Below are positions 36,775-48,428 of a DNA stretch of 64,000 nt, one piece after another. The stretch covers positions 504,823,303 to 504,887,302 of the forward strand of contig OY856409.1 of assembly GCA_963693085.1 (NCBI GenBank), in the 5' to 3' direction. The notes under the pieces were generated by a model, which worked only from the letters and a program-made list of their open reading frames with translations, ran no database searches and was not told the origin of the DNA. This stretch comes from Alisma plantago-aquatica. Taxonomy: Eukaryota > Streptophyta > Magnoliopsida > Alismatales > Alismataceae. Each line of letters begins with the position of its first letter. The stretch's first letter is position 1. A program made the translations under genes and the position numbers.

Positions 36775-37250
36775 GTTTGGGGTTGAGAGCTTAGGGCTAG
36801 AAGAAGGGGAATTGGTCGGCTATTCTCTAGTTGAGAGGGAGAATAGTCAGCTGAATCCAACTTAAGTTGGCTTCAACCCGCTGATCGGTCTAGTTTTGAG
36901 AGTCAGAAACTCGACTGCTTGGTCCATTTCAGAACATCTCTTGGCCATGGATCGGTCGAGTTTGTCTTGGGGGAAACTCGACCGTTGGTCAACTTGACCT
37001 AAAACCATCAAACTTAATTTCTAGACATTTGATAGCTAATTACATTTATTTTTCAAGTCCATTATGTATATTGAACATACTTAGGCACATATCACTCATC
37101 ATTGGGTACTATTTTGTGATAAAACAAGCGTTTACGAAAAATGCCCAAAAACAAGAGAAAAATAAGGCAATATGAACATGAAAAAGCAATTTTAAGCATA
37201 TTAGCACTCAAAGATGATCAAGATAGATGCAAAACATATAGGATAGATGA
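36775..37250 (-). other. Non-coding tail downstream of Sirevirus-like pol, with CGGTCGAGTTT inverted repeat
   Basis: No reading frame of note. It holds perfect 11-bp arms CGGTCGAGTTT (36953-36963) and AAACTCGACCG (36974-36984), plus a weaker pair around 36886-36914. The arm sequence is shared with the family A LTR inverted repeat although the surroundings are unrelated. In element sense this lies between pol and the candidate third ORF at 1-452. Confidence 0.6.
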
Positions 37251-40210
37251 CTAGTAGCTAGAAGACATATCATGTTCTTCCAAAATAGTTATAAACAATT
37301 TTGATCTAATAAAATTGAATTGCTCTCTAGCTAGATGTTTAGTGAAAATGACCACCAAATGATTTTCCGTGTCCACATGTGTGATATAAATATCCTTCTT
37401 GGCAATGTGATCATGAAGAAAGTGATGGAAAAACTCTATATGTTTATCTATACTATGCAATATAGGATTGTAAGACAAGTTAATTGCACTAGTATTATCA
37501 CAATAAATAGGAGAAGCATCAAAATGAATGTTAAAGTCTTGGAGCATTTGCTTCATCCATAGGATTTGGGCACAACAATTCCTAGCTACAATGTACTCAG
37601 CCTCGGTGGTTGATAATGCCACGGTGCTCTTTTTCTTGGGGAACCAAGACATCAAGCATGGTCCTAGGAGGAAACAAGTGCCACTTGTGCACTTTCTATC
37701 TATCAAGCAGCCTGCATAGTCAGCATCACTATAGGCAGCAAGAGTAAAGTCCCTTGACTTGGGATACCATAGTCTAAAGTTTTGAGTTTTGTCTAGGTAC
37801 CTTAGAATCCTCTTAACAGCTATAAGGTGATATTTCTTAGGATTTGATTGATATCTAGCACACAAGCCAACACCAAATATTATGTCAAGTCTAGAGGAAG
37901 TTAATTAAAGTAAACTTCCAATTATACCTCTATAGAGATTCACATCTACCTTCTCACCTTCTTCATCTTTATCATGTTTGGTAGTGTTTGACATGGGTGT
38001 GTCCATTGGCTTGGTGTTCTGCATCCCAAAGCATTTAAGTAGTTCACTTGTGTACTCTCCTTGGTTGATGAATTTCCCATCTTTTGTTTGTTTGATTTGA
38101 AAGCCGACGAAGAAAGTGAGTTCACACATCATACCCATCTCAAATTCACTCTACATAAGATCACTAAATTCTTTACAAAGATCAATGTTAGTTCTGCCAA
38201 AAATGATATCATCAACATATATTTGAATGATAAGAAAATTGTTAGAAGTGTGTTTTAGAAACAAGGTAAAATCCACTTTGCCCATGATCTAACAAAAATT
38301 TCTTAAATTTCTCAAACCAAGCCCTTGGTGCTTGTTTGAGTCCATAGAGAGCTTTTTGCAACAAATAAAAATGGTTAGATAGACTATCATGTTCAAATCC
38401 AGGAGGTTGTGTAACATACACTTCCTCCTCAATTGTACCATTCAAAAATGCACTTTTAACATCCAATTGATACAAAAGAAAGTTTTTATGACTAGCAAAA
38501 GCAAGAAACATATGAATGGAATCAAGTCTAGCTACAGGCTCTTATGTTTCATCAAAGTCAATACCTTCCTATTGATTGTAGCCTTGATCCACTAACCTTG
38601 CTTTGTTTCTTACCACTTTTCCGCTTTCATCTAGCTTGTTGCGGTAGACCCATTTGGTGTCAATGATCTTTCTATCACTTGGTCTTGGCACAAGGGTCCA
38701 AACTTTGTTCTTCTTAAACTATTCTAGATCCTCTTGCATAGCTAGGATCCATTCTTCATCCCCAAGAGCTTCCTTGACATCTTTAGGCTCTAGTTGTGAG
38801 ATGAAGGCATTGTTGGTTTGTTCTTTGTTGAAAGCAGCCCGCATCTTCACTCTTTCAAATGGATCACCTAAAATCAGCTCCTTAGGATGATTCTTTGCAA
38901 ATTGGGGAGTTGGATCCTTCTTTTCATCATATTTGTCTTCTACTTGAGAAGCCACCTCTTTTCCCTTTTGGGTGATGTTGAGTTCTTTAAGAATAGGAAT
39001 GACTTCATCTACAACATCATCATTTGAAACAACATCTTTGGGAATAGAGGGGTTAGTCTCAATAAACTTCACATTTATAGATTCTTATACCTTAGCAAGA
39101 TCAATATTATAAACTCTATATGCCTTGCTAGTAGTGCTACAACCAAGGAAGCAAACCTTATATGATTTCGGATCAAACTTGTCAAGAGAGTCTTTCGTGT
39201 TTAAAACTAAACAAGGACATCTGAAACTTAGAAATAATCGATAGGAGGCTTCCTACCACGCCATAGTTCATAGGGGTTTTCTTAAGCGATGGATGTGTGA
39301 AAACACGGGTTTGAACATAACAAGAGGTACTGGCAGCTTCAGCCCAAAACTTCTTAGGAGTATCAAACTCAAGAAGCATGGTCCTAGCCATCTCATGTAG
39401 AGACCTATTCTTCCTCTCTACAACCCCATTTTGTTGAGGTGTACGAGGTGAAGAAAAGTTGTGTGCATAACCCGATTCGTGACATAAATGCTCAAAAAGG
39501 TCATTTTCAAATTCTCCCCCATGGTCACTACGGATGGAAACAATCTGGAAAGAAGCTTCATTCTCAACTCATTTATAAAAACTAGAGAAAACATCAAGTC
39601 TATAACTCTTTGAAACAAGAAAGAAGGTCCAAGTATATCTAGAGAAATCATCTATAATAACAAGGCAATACTTGAAACCACGAAGTGATTGCATTCTCAT
39701 TGGTCCAAATAGATCAATATGAAGAAGCTTAAGAGATCAATTCGTGCTAAGGACTCCTTTGGATTTGAAGGAGAACTTGGTTTGCTTTCCTTGTGTACAA
39801 GGTTGGCATTCCTCATCCTTTTCAAAATCCAATTTAGGAAGTCCCTTGACTAAGTCCTTTTTTCTCAACTTCTTTAATTGATGCATATTTACATGACCAA
39901 GTCGGCGGTGCCAAAGAGAAATATCATTCGAATTGGCTAAAAGACATCTACAAACCAAAAGCTTAATAGAGTTAAGAACAATGACATAAAGATTACCACT
40001 TCTAGATCCCTTATATATAACTTGGTAGGTGAGGGAATCTAGAATCAAGCATTCAAAAGAAGTAAATAGAACAAGGTAGCCATTATCACAAAGTTGACTA
40101 ACACTTATCAAATTCTGATGTAGTCCATCCACAAAAAGAACATTCTTAATCCATAGGGATTCACCTACATCACCCTCACCTTTGACTTTACCTTTCTTGT
40201 TATCCCTAAA
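37251..40210 (-). pseudogene. Sirevirus-like Ty1/copia pol: integrase, reverse transcriptase, RNase H (broken, 5' part missing)
   Basis: In element order from the right: NKKGKVKGEGDVGESLWIKN; the pre-integrase zinc region LWHRRLGHVNMHQLKKL ... CQPCTQGK (39737-40132); an integrase core with HIDLFGPMRMQSL and MARTMLLEFDTPKKFWAEA; a linker (38719-39072); reverse transcriptase with QLDVKSAFLNGTIEEEVYV, ALYGLKQAPRAWFEKF and the catalytic IYVDDIIFG near 38200; RNase H MCARYQSNPKKYHLIAVKRI, YSDADYAGCLIDRKCTSGTC, VALSTTEAEYIVA and CDNTSAINLSYNPI. The CARYQSNPK and DADYAGC wording is typical of the Sirevirus branch. Frameshifts (for example at about 38290) and stops are frequent. A D-type LTR interrupts it at 40211, so gag and protease are not seen. 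Confidence 0.9.
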
Positions 40211-42163
40211 TGTAACATCCTTGACCTGGGTTATGTACTAACCCTAGGTGTTTTTCCTAAATATGTGATTATATGCTTGTGGTTATCTTTTGAAATGTAA
40301 TTAAAGCTTTTGAGGAACTTATATTTCTATTTCAATCCTTTTTGTATAATGTTGAAACATTCTTTTGTTAAATAATGGACTAAAGTGCAAATTAACCAAG
40401 TTGAGGGGTTAACTTGTAAATTGCACATGCTAACATGTTCCTCTGATAATGATACATCATAAGAATGAATATGATGTGGTGGTATGGATTCCACAAGCTT
40501 GAGCACCAAGATATATCTTGTAGAGTAATCCTTGTGCTTTAAAACCTAGTTTTGGTGTAATGTGCAAATTACCCAAAACCTAGGGTCCAACATATAAAAT
40601 GTATCCTCTAGAGTATCTCTCATGTTTCTTGGCATAGATTTTAGCAAATAAAATGAGAGGGGCGCCTCATTTGAATGATAAAGAAGGAAAGATAATCTTG
40701 ATATTTAAATAATCAAGATTTAAGTAAATAGCTCTTTAATATACAACTTATTAAGATGATTGGTTTCTTTTCCTTTAGACCTTGGATAATGGAGGAGTTT
40801 TCATGAGTTTATTAAGTGGAAAACGTGGCCAAGGATGGAGCAAGCCTTAGTGGTTATGTTTGGGAAATAAAAAGGAAATAATTATCCTTTTTCCTTCTGC
40901 TTTGAAAATACCCATAAATATATAAGCAACCTTTTCTACACACCAAAGGATCATTCCTTAGCTTATTTCTCTCATCACTTTGCTTTGGCCAACCAAGAAG
41001 GAGCTCTGGACCAGAGGAAGGATGGCGAAGCTAGTTTGGTAAGCTTTGATCACAATCTACCTCGAATTCATGGTGGAAACCATAAAATAAGGTTGGTTTA
41101 TTGGTGTTTTTCACACGATTCTTCTTTCTAGCTATCTTCTCCATCCAAAACCTGAAGAACGGACCTTGGACAACTACTGGAGCTCAAACCACTATTAAAG
41201 CTACAAATCTTGGAGCTCTAGATCATACCTAAATGTGGGTTTTATAACTCTTAACCCTTAATCTTTGCTTTTGCATTCTTCTTTCCTAAAATCGTTGCTT
41301 ATACTTATTCCTTAGACACCTTTTTGTGTTCTTGCTATCATTTCCATGAAGAACAGCCCCTGTTCTTGAGGTAGAAGATGATGATGTTAATTCCTATGTT
41401 TATCCAAAAACCTACTTTAGCAAACGGTCTCCAACCCTTGCTCAAACGGTTTCTCAAACCGTTTGGGAGAAAACGGTTTCAAACTGTTTGAATGTAAACA
41501 GTTTCAACCAAACTACATAGAAACAAACGGTCCAAGACCGTTTGGATATGTTGACCAGGCGTTGACCATTTGGAGGTCTGTTGTGAATAATTTATACTAA
41601 TTACCTACCAAAAATCCTTAATTAATTCCAAGTGAATCACCAATTGAAGGCCCATCAATCATCTAAACCCTAATCGGATCAATTGTTGAATTCAATAATA
41701 GTATCATGTTGGAGTTTGGGTTGAGTGGCCCAAACGGTTTCCAAACCATTTGGGGATCACCCAAATGGTCTCAAGACCGTTTGATGATCACCCAAGACCG
41801 TTTGGAGGTCTAGGGTTAAATATGGTTGACCAATTGAGGATCCAATGATATCAAGTTGATGAGTAATCGATTGCTGATTTTGGTGACCAATTCCAATATA
41901 CAAACCCTAAATGAATGACTTGGTTATTGATAAATTAATGGTCAAACGGTCTCAAGACCATTTGGAGGATATCCAAATGATCCCAAGACCGTTTGTGGGT
42001 CACCAAAGACCGTTTGGAGGTCTAGGGTTGACTATGGTCAAGTGGTTGAAGATCTAAAGGTAACAAGTTGAAGTATAATTGATTGTTGACCTAATGATCA
42101 ATTCAATGAATCAAACCTTAATTGGTTGAGTTAGATTTTGATGTTGACTTGAGCAAACGGTCT
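40211..42163 (+). repeat. Diverged, partial LTR of chromovirus D family (plus orientation)
   Basis: Starts TGTAACATCCTTGACCTGGG and follows the D LTR in element sense (compare the minus strand from 21642 or 31428) for about 1.95 kb with many substitutions. It contains the TATA-like TAAATATATAAGC (40915-40927) and a cluster of CAAACGGT/ACCGTTTG palindromes from about 41420. It stops inside one of these (GCAAACGGTCT) where the CACTA element begins. It sits in the Sirevirus-like pol, so it was an independent insertion, older than D judging by divergence. The rest of the LTR was not found. Confidence 0.88.
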
Positions 42164-42310
42164 CACTACAAAAAAAAATGATTTAGCTATGATTGCTTCT
42201 GTTACAATTAATTTATATATAGCGAGAGCCATTTTTACTTATAAAATTTATTTGTATAGCTAAAATGATTGTAGCCACCTCTGTTAATAAGATGTAGCTA
42301 CACATTTTCA
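42164..42310 (+). repeat. CACTA left terminal and subterminal repeats
   Basis: CACTACAAAAAAAA is followed by short motifs with TAGCTA or GTAGC in both orientations (TTTAGCTATGATTGC, TATAGCTAAAATGATTGTAGC, GATGTAGCTACAC). Subterminal motif repeats of this kind are transposase binding sites in En/Spm; here that role is inferred. Confidence 0.65.
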
Positions 42311-42359
42311 TTAATTTCAATTGTATGCAAAAGAAATGTACCCCCCATATACTAAACAC

Positions 42360-42760
42360 CCGACTAAACACCTCGACGGTTAACCCCCTCCCAATTTCTT
42401 TTCCCGATCGTCGCCTGACCCCCGCCCCCGATCGACGCCTGGCGTGACGCTGCGCCCATTCTCCCACACACGACACTGTGCCCGGCCGTGTGGTGACTCC
42501 ATCCCTGTCCTGACTCAAGAAGACGCCCTCCCTTGTGCCGACGCCAAGCCATCCAGGCCCCCAATCGCCCAAGTTCCTTGACTTCCTGATCGATGCCTTC
42601 CTGCCCTCCCTCTGAATCCCGTTGGTGATTCCTATCCCGGCCCCCTCCATTGGTGATTCCTCCTTCGGTTCCTCTACAGTGGGTTTTTCCATCGACTCCC
42701 TCCACAACAGCTTCCTCCGCAGAAACCCTCCGCAAGTCTTCCTCCCCCGGCGCCCTCTGT
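42360..42760. other. GC-rich island near CACTA left end
   Basis: Strongly GC- and CpG-rich block (for example CCCGATCGTCGCCTGACC) in an otherwise AT-rich element. Overlapping minus-strand frames of 123 and 164 residues exist because of the composition and show no known domain. In maize Spm a GC-rich downstream control region lies in the same relative place and is a methylation-sensitive regulator. A captured host first exon is an alternative. Confidence 0.5.
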
Positions 42761-44626
42761 AGGTGCTACTTACAATACTTATCCATAGCTTTTATAGCAT
42801 AAATGTCATTGTAGTTTATAGATGCAAAATAATTCTAACTGGATTGATAATATAAAATATGAAATCGTTCACCCTTGCATGAAATCTTAGTTTTTTCAGG
42901 CATCTATCTTCTTCATCAGTTATCACACTACCATCTAACATCTTCATCACTTCCTATAGATGGATATTTATTTTTCTATTTGACATGTAGATACCATATC
43001 TGAAATTGGGAAGATGCTGGTAGTTTTAAGTAGATAGCCTGGTTGACCAATTTTGTTATTTGTATTTTCCATACGTTACAAAAGATAATTTATATTGATA
43101 TCTTAGTCTACATCATTGCATATTCAATGTACATGATTCATGCAATTCCTAGTACTGCATTCGATAGTGTTCACTGCACACTTCTTGCTCAGGGTATCGT
43201 ACAGCTGGGCATACTGTCCTCACCGTTGGGCCTATTAAAGGGTGGTATAAACATGTATATATTTCAATAAGTGATGGCACAATCTTGAAACTAAAAGCAC
43301 AGTGGCGGTTAGAATTGACGCAACTTTAATATTCATTTTCTCTGCATCTTAAATTACTAACTGGACAATACCAACAGCTTACTCTGACAGTAAACTATCA
43401 GAGGTAAGATTCTATAAGTAATTATTGTATATTGATGTTTCCAGTGTTTATCTAAGCTACGTACTCATTTTAGGTAGGAATTAACGATCACCTATTTTTA
43501 CTTCATGTGTACCTATTTTTACACATGATAATCTGATAAATTTTAAGGACTGACTGCACGCGTTTTCCATTGAAGCTATGAATTGTAAATCTAATTTTGA
43601 TTATATCAGTGAAGAACGGGTTGCACTCTGCTAGTTGCCAGCACTGACTGAACTCAATAGAAAAGATCGCAAACACTCCCCTCATTAGTACAACATATTA
43701 GTTTATATTTTTGTAACATTTAGGTTGGTGTAATTTTGTATCTAAAAGGCATGATACAATCTTTAATTATATTATAAAACCGAAAATATGGTTCCTCAAA
43801 GCGACAGTCTTGTTAAGTTTGAATTTTAACTCTGCCAGTCAGGCAGTCACCAATAATTCTACCCCATGACGACAATCATAGATTGATACATGCAACTTTT
43901 GTTATTCAGGTTTTTGGTGTGTCAGGTTGGACACTTGGACCTCTTTCGATCGCGGGCCTGAAGTACCAAAGCATAGCCCCACACTCCTTGAGTTATGATG
44001 ATGTCAAAATTGGAACAGAAAACTGAATATGACAATCAATATTTTGATAGTTCAGAGGGCCCATGAACCAGGGAGAGTTGTGGCAAAACTACTAGGAATG
44101 GAAAAATAGTTAGGACCAAGATACATGTACTTCACATAATTCCGTATGAGGACTAGATTATAGAGCATTAAAGTTATGTATGTTATGTAGAGCTTATTTG
44201 GTATTTACTATATTCTGATGATTATATTTATGTGTTGTATTGTTTCTAAACAAAAGGATGGTTATTTAAATTCCTAGTAAATTCTAGGTATTATACTTTG
44301 ATAGAATTTACAACATATTCTTTTAACAAAGTGGAAAAGCAAGCCATGTAATGGTATCAATAGGTATATAAGATCTCCCTTCAATGTTAAACAAGTGGGA
44401 TAGCTTTGGAAAATGAGTAGCTAATGCTTTCTTCATTGGTAGAGGTTGGACTGGCCTACGTGACACTTTCTGTCCTCAGAATTCGAAAATCCAATTTCTT
44501 ACTGGTCTGGGCAAACTCTACCCAAGATCTGAGGAAGAGCTCTTAAACCTTATTGAAACTAAGTTATGTAATGAGTTTTAATACTTTGTATTCTTATCCT
44601 TTTTTTCTTAATTGTTATAGGTAGTC
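42761..44626 (+). other. CACTA 5' non-coding region, no recognised content
   Basis: AT-rich sequence between the GC island and the transposase start. Short frames (43043-43270 and others) show nothing recognisable. It may be leader and a long intron. Confidence 0.4.
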
Positions 44627-47600
44627 ATGATAGATAAAAGTTGGATCCATGAGGAACACAGAACAAGCACGACATATTTACTTGGGGTGGTTAAATTTAT
44701 GGAGCATGCATTTTCAAAATCCAGCAGGGATGGGACTATCTTATGTCCTTTTAAGTAGTGCTTAAATGTGCATAGGCAGAATCGACAAGTCCCAACTGAA
44801 CACTTGTTATGGAATGGATTCTTGACCACCTACACAAATTGGATTTTTCACGGTGAGGGTTCATCTGATAGCTCTGAGGATTCACAAATACAAAATGACA
44901 CGTCCAAAGATGACATGAGAGACATGTTGCGTGATGCGTATGGTGTATCACAGGATGGAGAGAATATGGAAGACGATGACCATCGATTTTTATTTGTTGA
45001 TGACGCGGAAGCTGAGCAATTTTACAAACTGTTAGAGATTGTTGCACACGAATTGTACCCTGGAAGTAAGAAGTACTCTAAATTGTACATTGTTGTGAGG
45101 TTGTTTCACATAAAATGTGTCAATAATTGGAGTAATAAGTCATTTTCTGAGATGCTTGAACTTTTGAAGGAACTGCTTCCAGAGGGTGAGATGTTGCCCG
45201 ACTCTTATTATGAATTCAGGAAAATAATTAGGGACCTTGGACTTGACTATGATAAAATCGATGCTTGCAAAAATAACTGCATTTTGTATCAAAAGGATTC
45301 TGTAGATAAGACTTCATGTCCGAAATGTGGTGCTTCTAGATATAAAGATATCGAAATTGATGAAGCTGGTGTAGAAAACATTCATATGAACAAGAAAGGA
45401 GTTCCTTGTAAAGTCATGCGCTACTTTCCCTTGACTCCTAGGTTGAAGAGATTGTTCATGTGTTCGAAACTATCACCCCTAATGCGGTGGCACGATGAAA
45501 GTCGTACCAAGGATGGGATTCTACGACATCCAGCAGATTCTCCAACATGGAAGATGTTTGATAATATGCATGCTGAGTTTGCTTCTGATTCTCGCAATGT
45601 TCGCCTTGGATTAACTTCCGATGGATTTAATCCCTTTGGCCTCATGAGTCTATCATATAGCATTTGGCCCATCGTATTGATTCCGTACAACTTGCCACCA
45701 TGGTTGTGCACGAAGTCTCCCAATTTTATCCTGTCGATGATTATTCCTGGTCCAACTCAACCTGGAATGGACATAGATGTCTACCTGCAACCGTTGATTG
45801 AGGAATTAAAAGAACTATGGGAAGTTGGTGCTGATACTTATGATGTTGATCGTAAAGAGGTTTTCAAGTTGCATGTTGCCTTACTATGGACGATAAGAGA
45901 CTTTCCTACATATGGTTATCTATCGGGTTAGCAAACTAGTGGGTATCTTGCATGTCCTTTCTATAATAAAGACGCGTGCTCATGGAGACTACCATATAGT
46001 AAGAAAGCATGTTTCATGGGTCACAGGAGGTTCCTCCCAATGGATCATAAATTTCATAAAGATGCTTCATCATTTGACGGAAAAGAAGAATTTAGAAGTG
46101 CTCCTAAGATGTTGTCTGGAAGTCAAGTTCTAGATCAAACTAGAGATGTAGATAATCTACCGTACACTGGAGAAAGCAAAGTATATTTTTTGAGCTGCCA
46201 TACTGGAAGCATAACCTTATACGTCATAATCTTGACGTGATGCACATAGAAAAGAATGTATGTGAGAGTTTGATTCACACACTGCTAGGGATGGAGAAGT
46301 CAAAGGACACTGAAAATTATCGATATGACCTCAAAGAGATGGGCATAAGGAATAAACTTCACATTATCAAGGACGGAAATAAAAAAAACATCTCGCCTTC
46401 ATGTTTTACTTTGAAGAAGGAGGAAAAAGAATTATTCTGTAAGACGTTTAAGTCTACTCGTGTTCCTGATGGGTATTCTTCTAATATAGCTAGAAATGTA
46501 CACGTCAAAGAAAGAAAGCTGATGGCATTGAAGAGTCATGATTATCATGTATTGATGCAACAATTCCTCCCATTAGCTTTACAAGTAGTGTTGCCCAACA
46601 AAAATGTTAGATCTGTTGTAATTGAGTTGTCCATTTTTTTAAGACTTATGCTCTAAAGTCATAAATCCAAATACTTTTAAGAAGTTGGAATCCAGAATAG
46701 CAGTGACTCTTTGTAACCTAGAGAATATTCTCCCACCATCATTCTTTGATGTGATGGAGCATGTGGTCATTCATTTTCCACGAGAAGTGAAGATAGCCGG
46801 ACCGATATTCTATCGTTGGATGTACCCCGTGGAGAGGTAATCTTTCTAACAATTAAAATTTTTCAGACTTTGCATCCGATTGTATGTGATGTTCTTACAG
46901 AGTTTTATCTTCTTATTAATGTAGACACTTGCAAACATTAAAAAGATATGTGCGAAATAAAGCTGATGCAGAAGCTTCTATAGCAGAAGGTTACTTGGCA
47001 GATGAATGCTTAACATTTTGTTCGACATATCTCTCAGGAGTTGAGACAAGGTTCACTAAATTGTCTAGAAATGATGTGGAAGATGAAGATATGGATAATG
47101 ATGAAGAGTGGTATATATTCTTTCATAAAGGGCGTCGTCTAGGAAAGAAGACTCCTATTATGCTTGATAGCACAATGCTCAAAGTTGTGCATCAATATAT
47201 TTTGGCAAACTGTGATGCAGTTGATCCATACGTGAAGTAAGATCGTTGTTTACTTTTCACAATGTACTTTCATATTTACGTCTAGGTGTGTCACAAGTGT
47301 TTGTTAGCAGGGAGCACATCTGATACTTGAAGAAAATCAATCCACGTGCACGACAATGGGAAATCAGTAATCTTCATATGAACAGTTTCAATGAATGGTT
47401 TAAGAAACATGTAAGTTTAAATAAGTTATTTCCATTAGCAAAATAACAATAATATATAAATAATAAAATTCATAATATTTTCAGATTGAGGAGAAGGCAA
47501 AGTCGACAACTGTGTCTCCAAACCTTTTAGTGTTGGCTCGAGGACCGCAACAAATGACGATGCAATATGCGGGATATGTAACAAATGGTTATAGATTTCG

Positions 47601-48150
47601 CACCAAGGATCGAGAATGCGGGAGGAAAACACAAAATAGTGGAATTATGGTGAACGCTCAGACCAAAAGTTTTGCCAGCTCCAAGGACAAAAATCCTCTA
47701 ACGGGTCAGGTTACGTACTACGGGGTGTTAAGGGACGTTTTCGAGATCAGTTATTACGAGCAACTCAAAGTTGTATTGTTCAAATGTGACTGGGTCAATG
47801 CAAACAGAGGCATCAAAAAATTTGAAAATGACTTCACAATGGTCAATTTAAAATGTATTGATGTAACTGATCATCCATTTGCATTGGCCTCCCAAGCACA
47901 ACAAGTGTTTTATGTGAAAGACATAAGTCAAAAAAATTGGAGCTTTGTTGTGCACACTACACCTCGTGATACTTATGACATGGAGGAGAAGCTTCATGAT
48001 AATTTCATGGATGGAACCTTCTTGTCAGAAGATAAATCTCTAAGTGATTTGGAAGATATCTTAAGTGACGTTTGTGATGACGTTAATTTAGTCAGAGAAG
48101 ACATGGAGGGTGTGACCTTTTATGAAGAGGGTCATGATCCCCATCATTGA
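44627..48150 (+). pseudogene. CACTA transposase, TNP2/TPase type (Transposase_21, DUF4218- and DUF4216-like)
   Basis: ATG 44627 opens MIDKSWIHEEHRTS, the usual start of this family. Premature TAG at 44756-44758 in CPFK-stop-CLN and TAG at 45929-45931 in YGYLSG-stop (usually W). Core: HLLWNGFLTTYTNWIFHGE, KDSVDKTSCPKCGASRY, RLKRLFMCSKLSPLMRWH, LGLTSDGFNPFGLMSLSYS and PGPTQPGMDIDVYLQPLIEE. Near 46180 a small deletion and frameshift lie before FFELPYWKHN and MHIEKNVCESL. Introns fit 46837-46924 (VER/HLQTLKRYVRN), 47237-47310 and 47411-47484, all GT-AG; a TGA follows the second near 47320. The C-terminus, QYAGYVTNGYRFRTKDRE ... ISYYEQLKVVLFKCDW, is DUF4216-like. Excises and inserts the element when intact; dead here. 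Confidence 0.92.
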
Positions 48151-48428
48151 TCTTATGTAACTCTTTTTATTTTATTAGTTGGGTCAATTACTGGAAACAC
48201 ACATGTTATCCCTTTATTTATAAAATGATCATTTATTCTTTTACATAATTATATATTTGGGTTAATCTGCTTAATGAGTTTGCTTGTTGGATGTTGGCTT
48301 CATCGGCAAAATTAAAATATTATTGAAAATTTTAAATTTTAAATTTTATTTGAGGAACACAATTAGAGAATGTATGCCATGATTTCAGTTTGTAATTGAA
48401 TATTTTTGATATCAATTGTCTATTTAGG

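Noticed and set aside
42213..42735. Minus-strand frames of 164 and 123 residues
   Set aside because: Overlapping frames in a CpG-rich island, low-complexity Gly/Arg/Glu content, no recognisable family.
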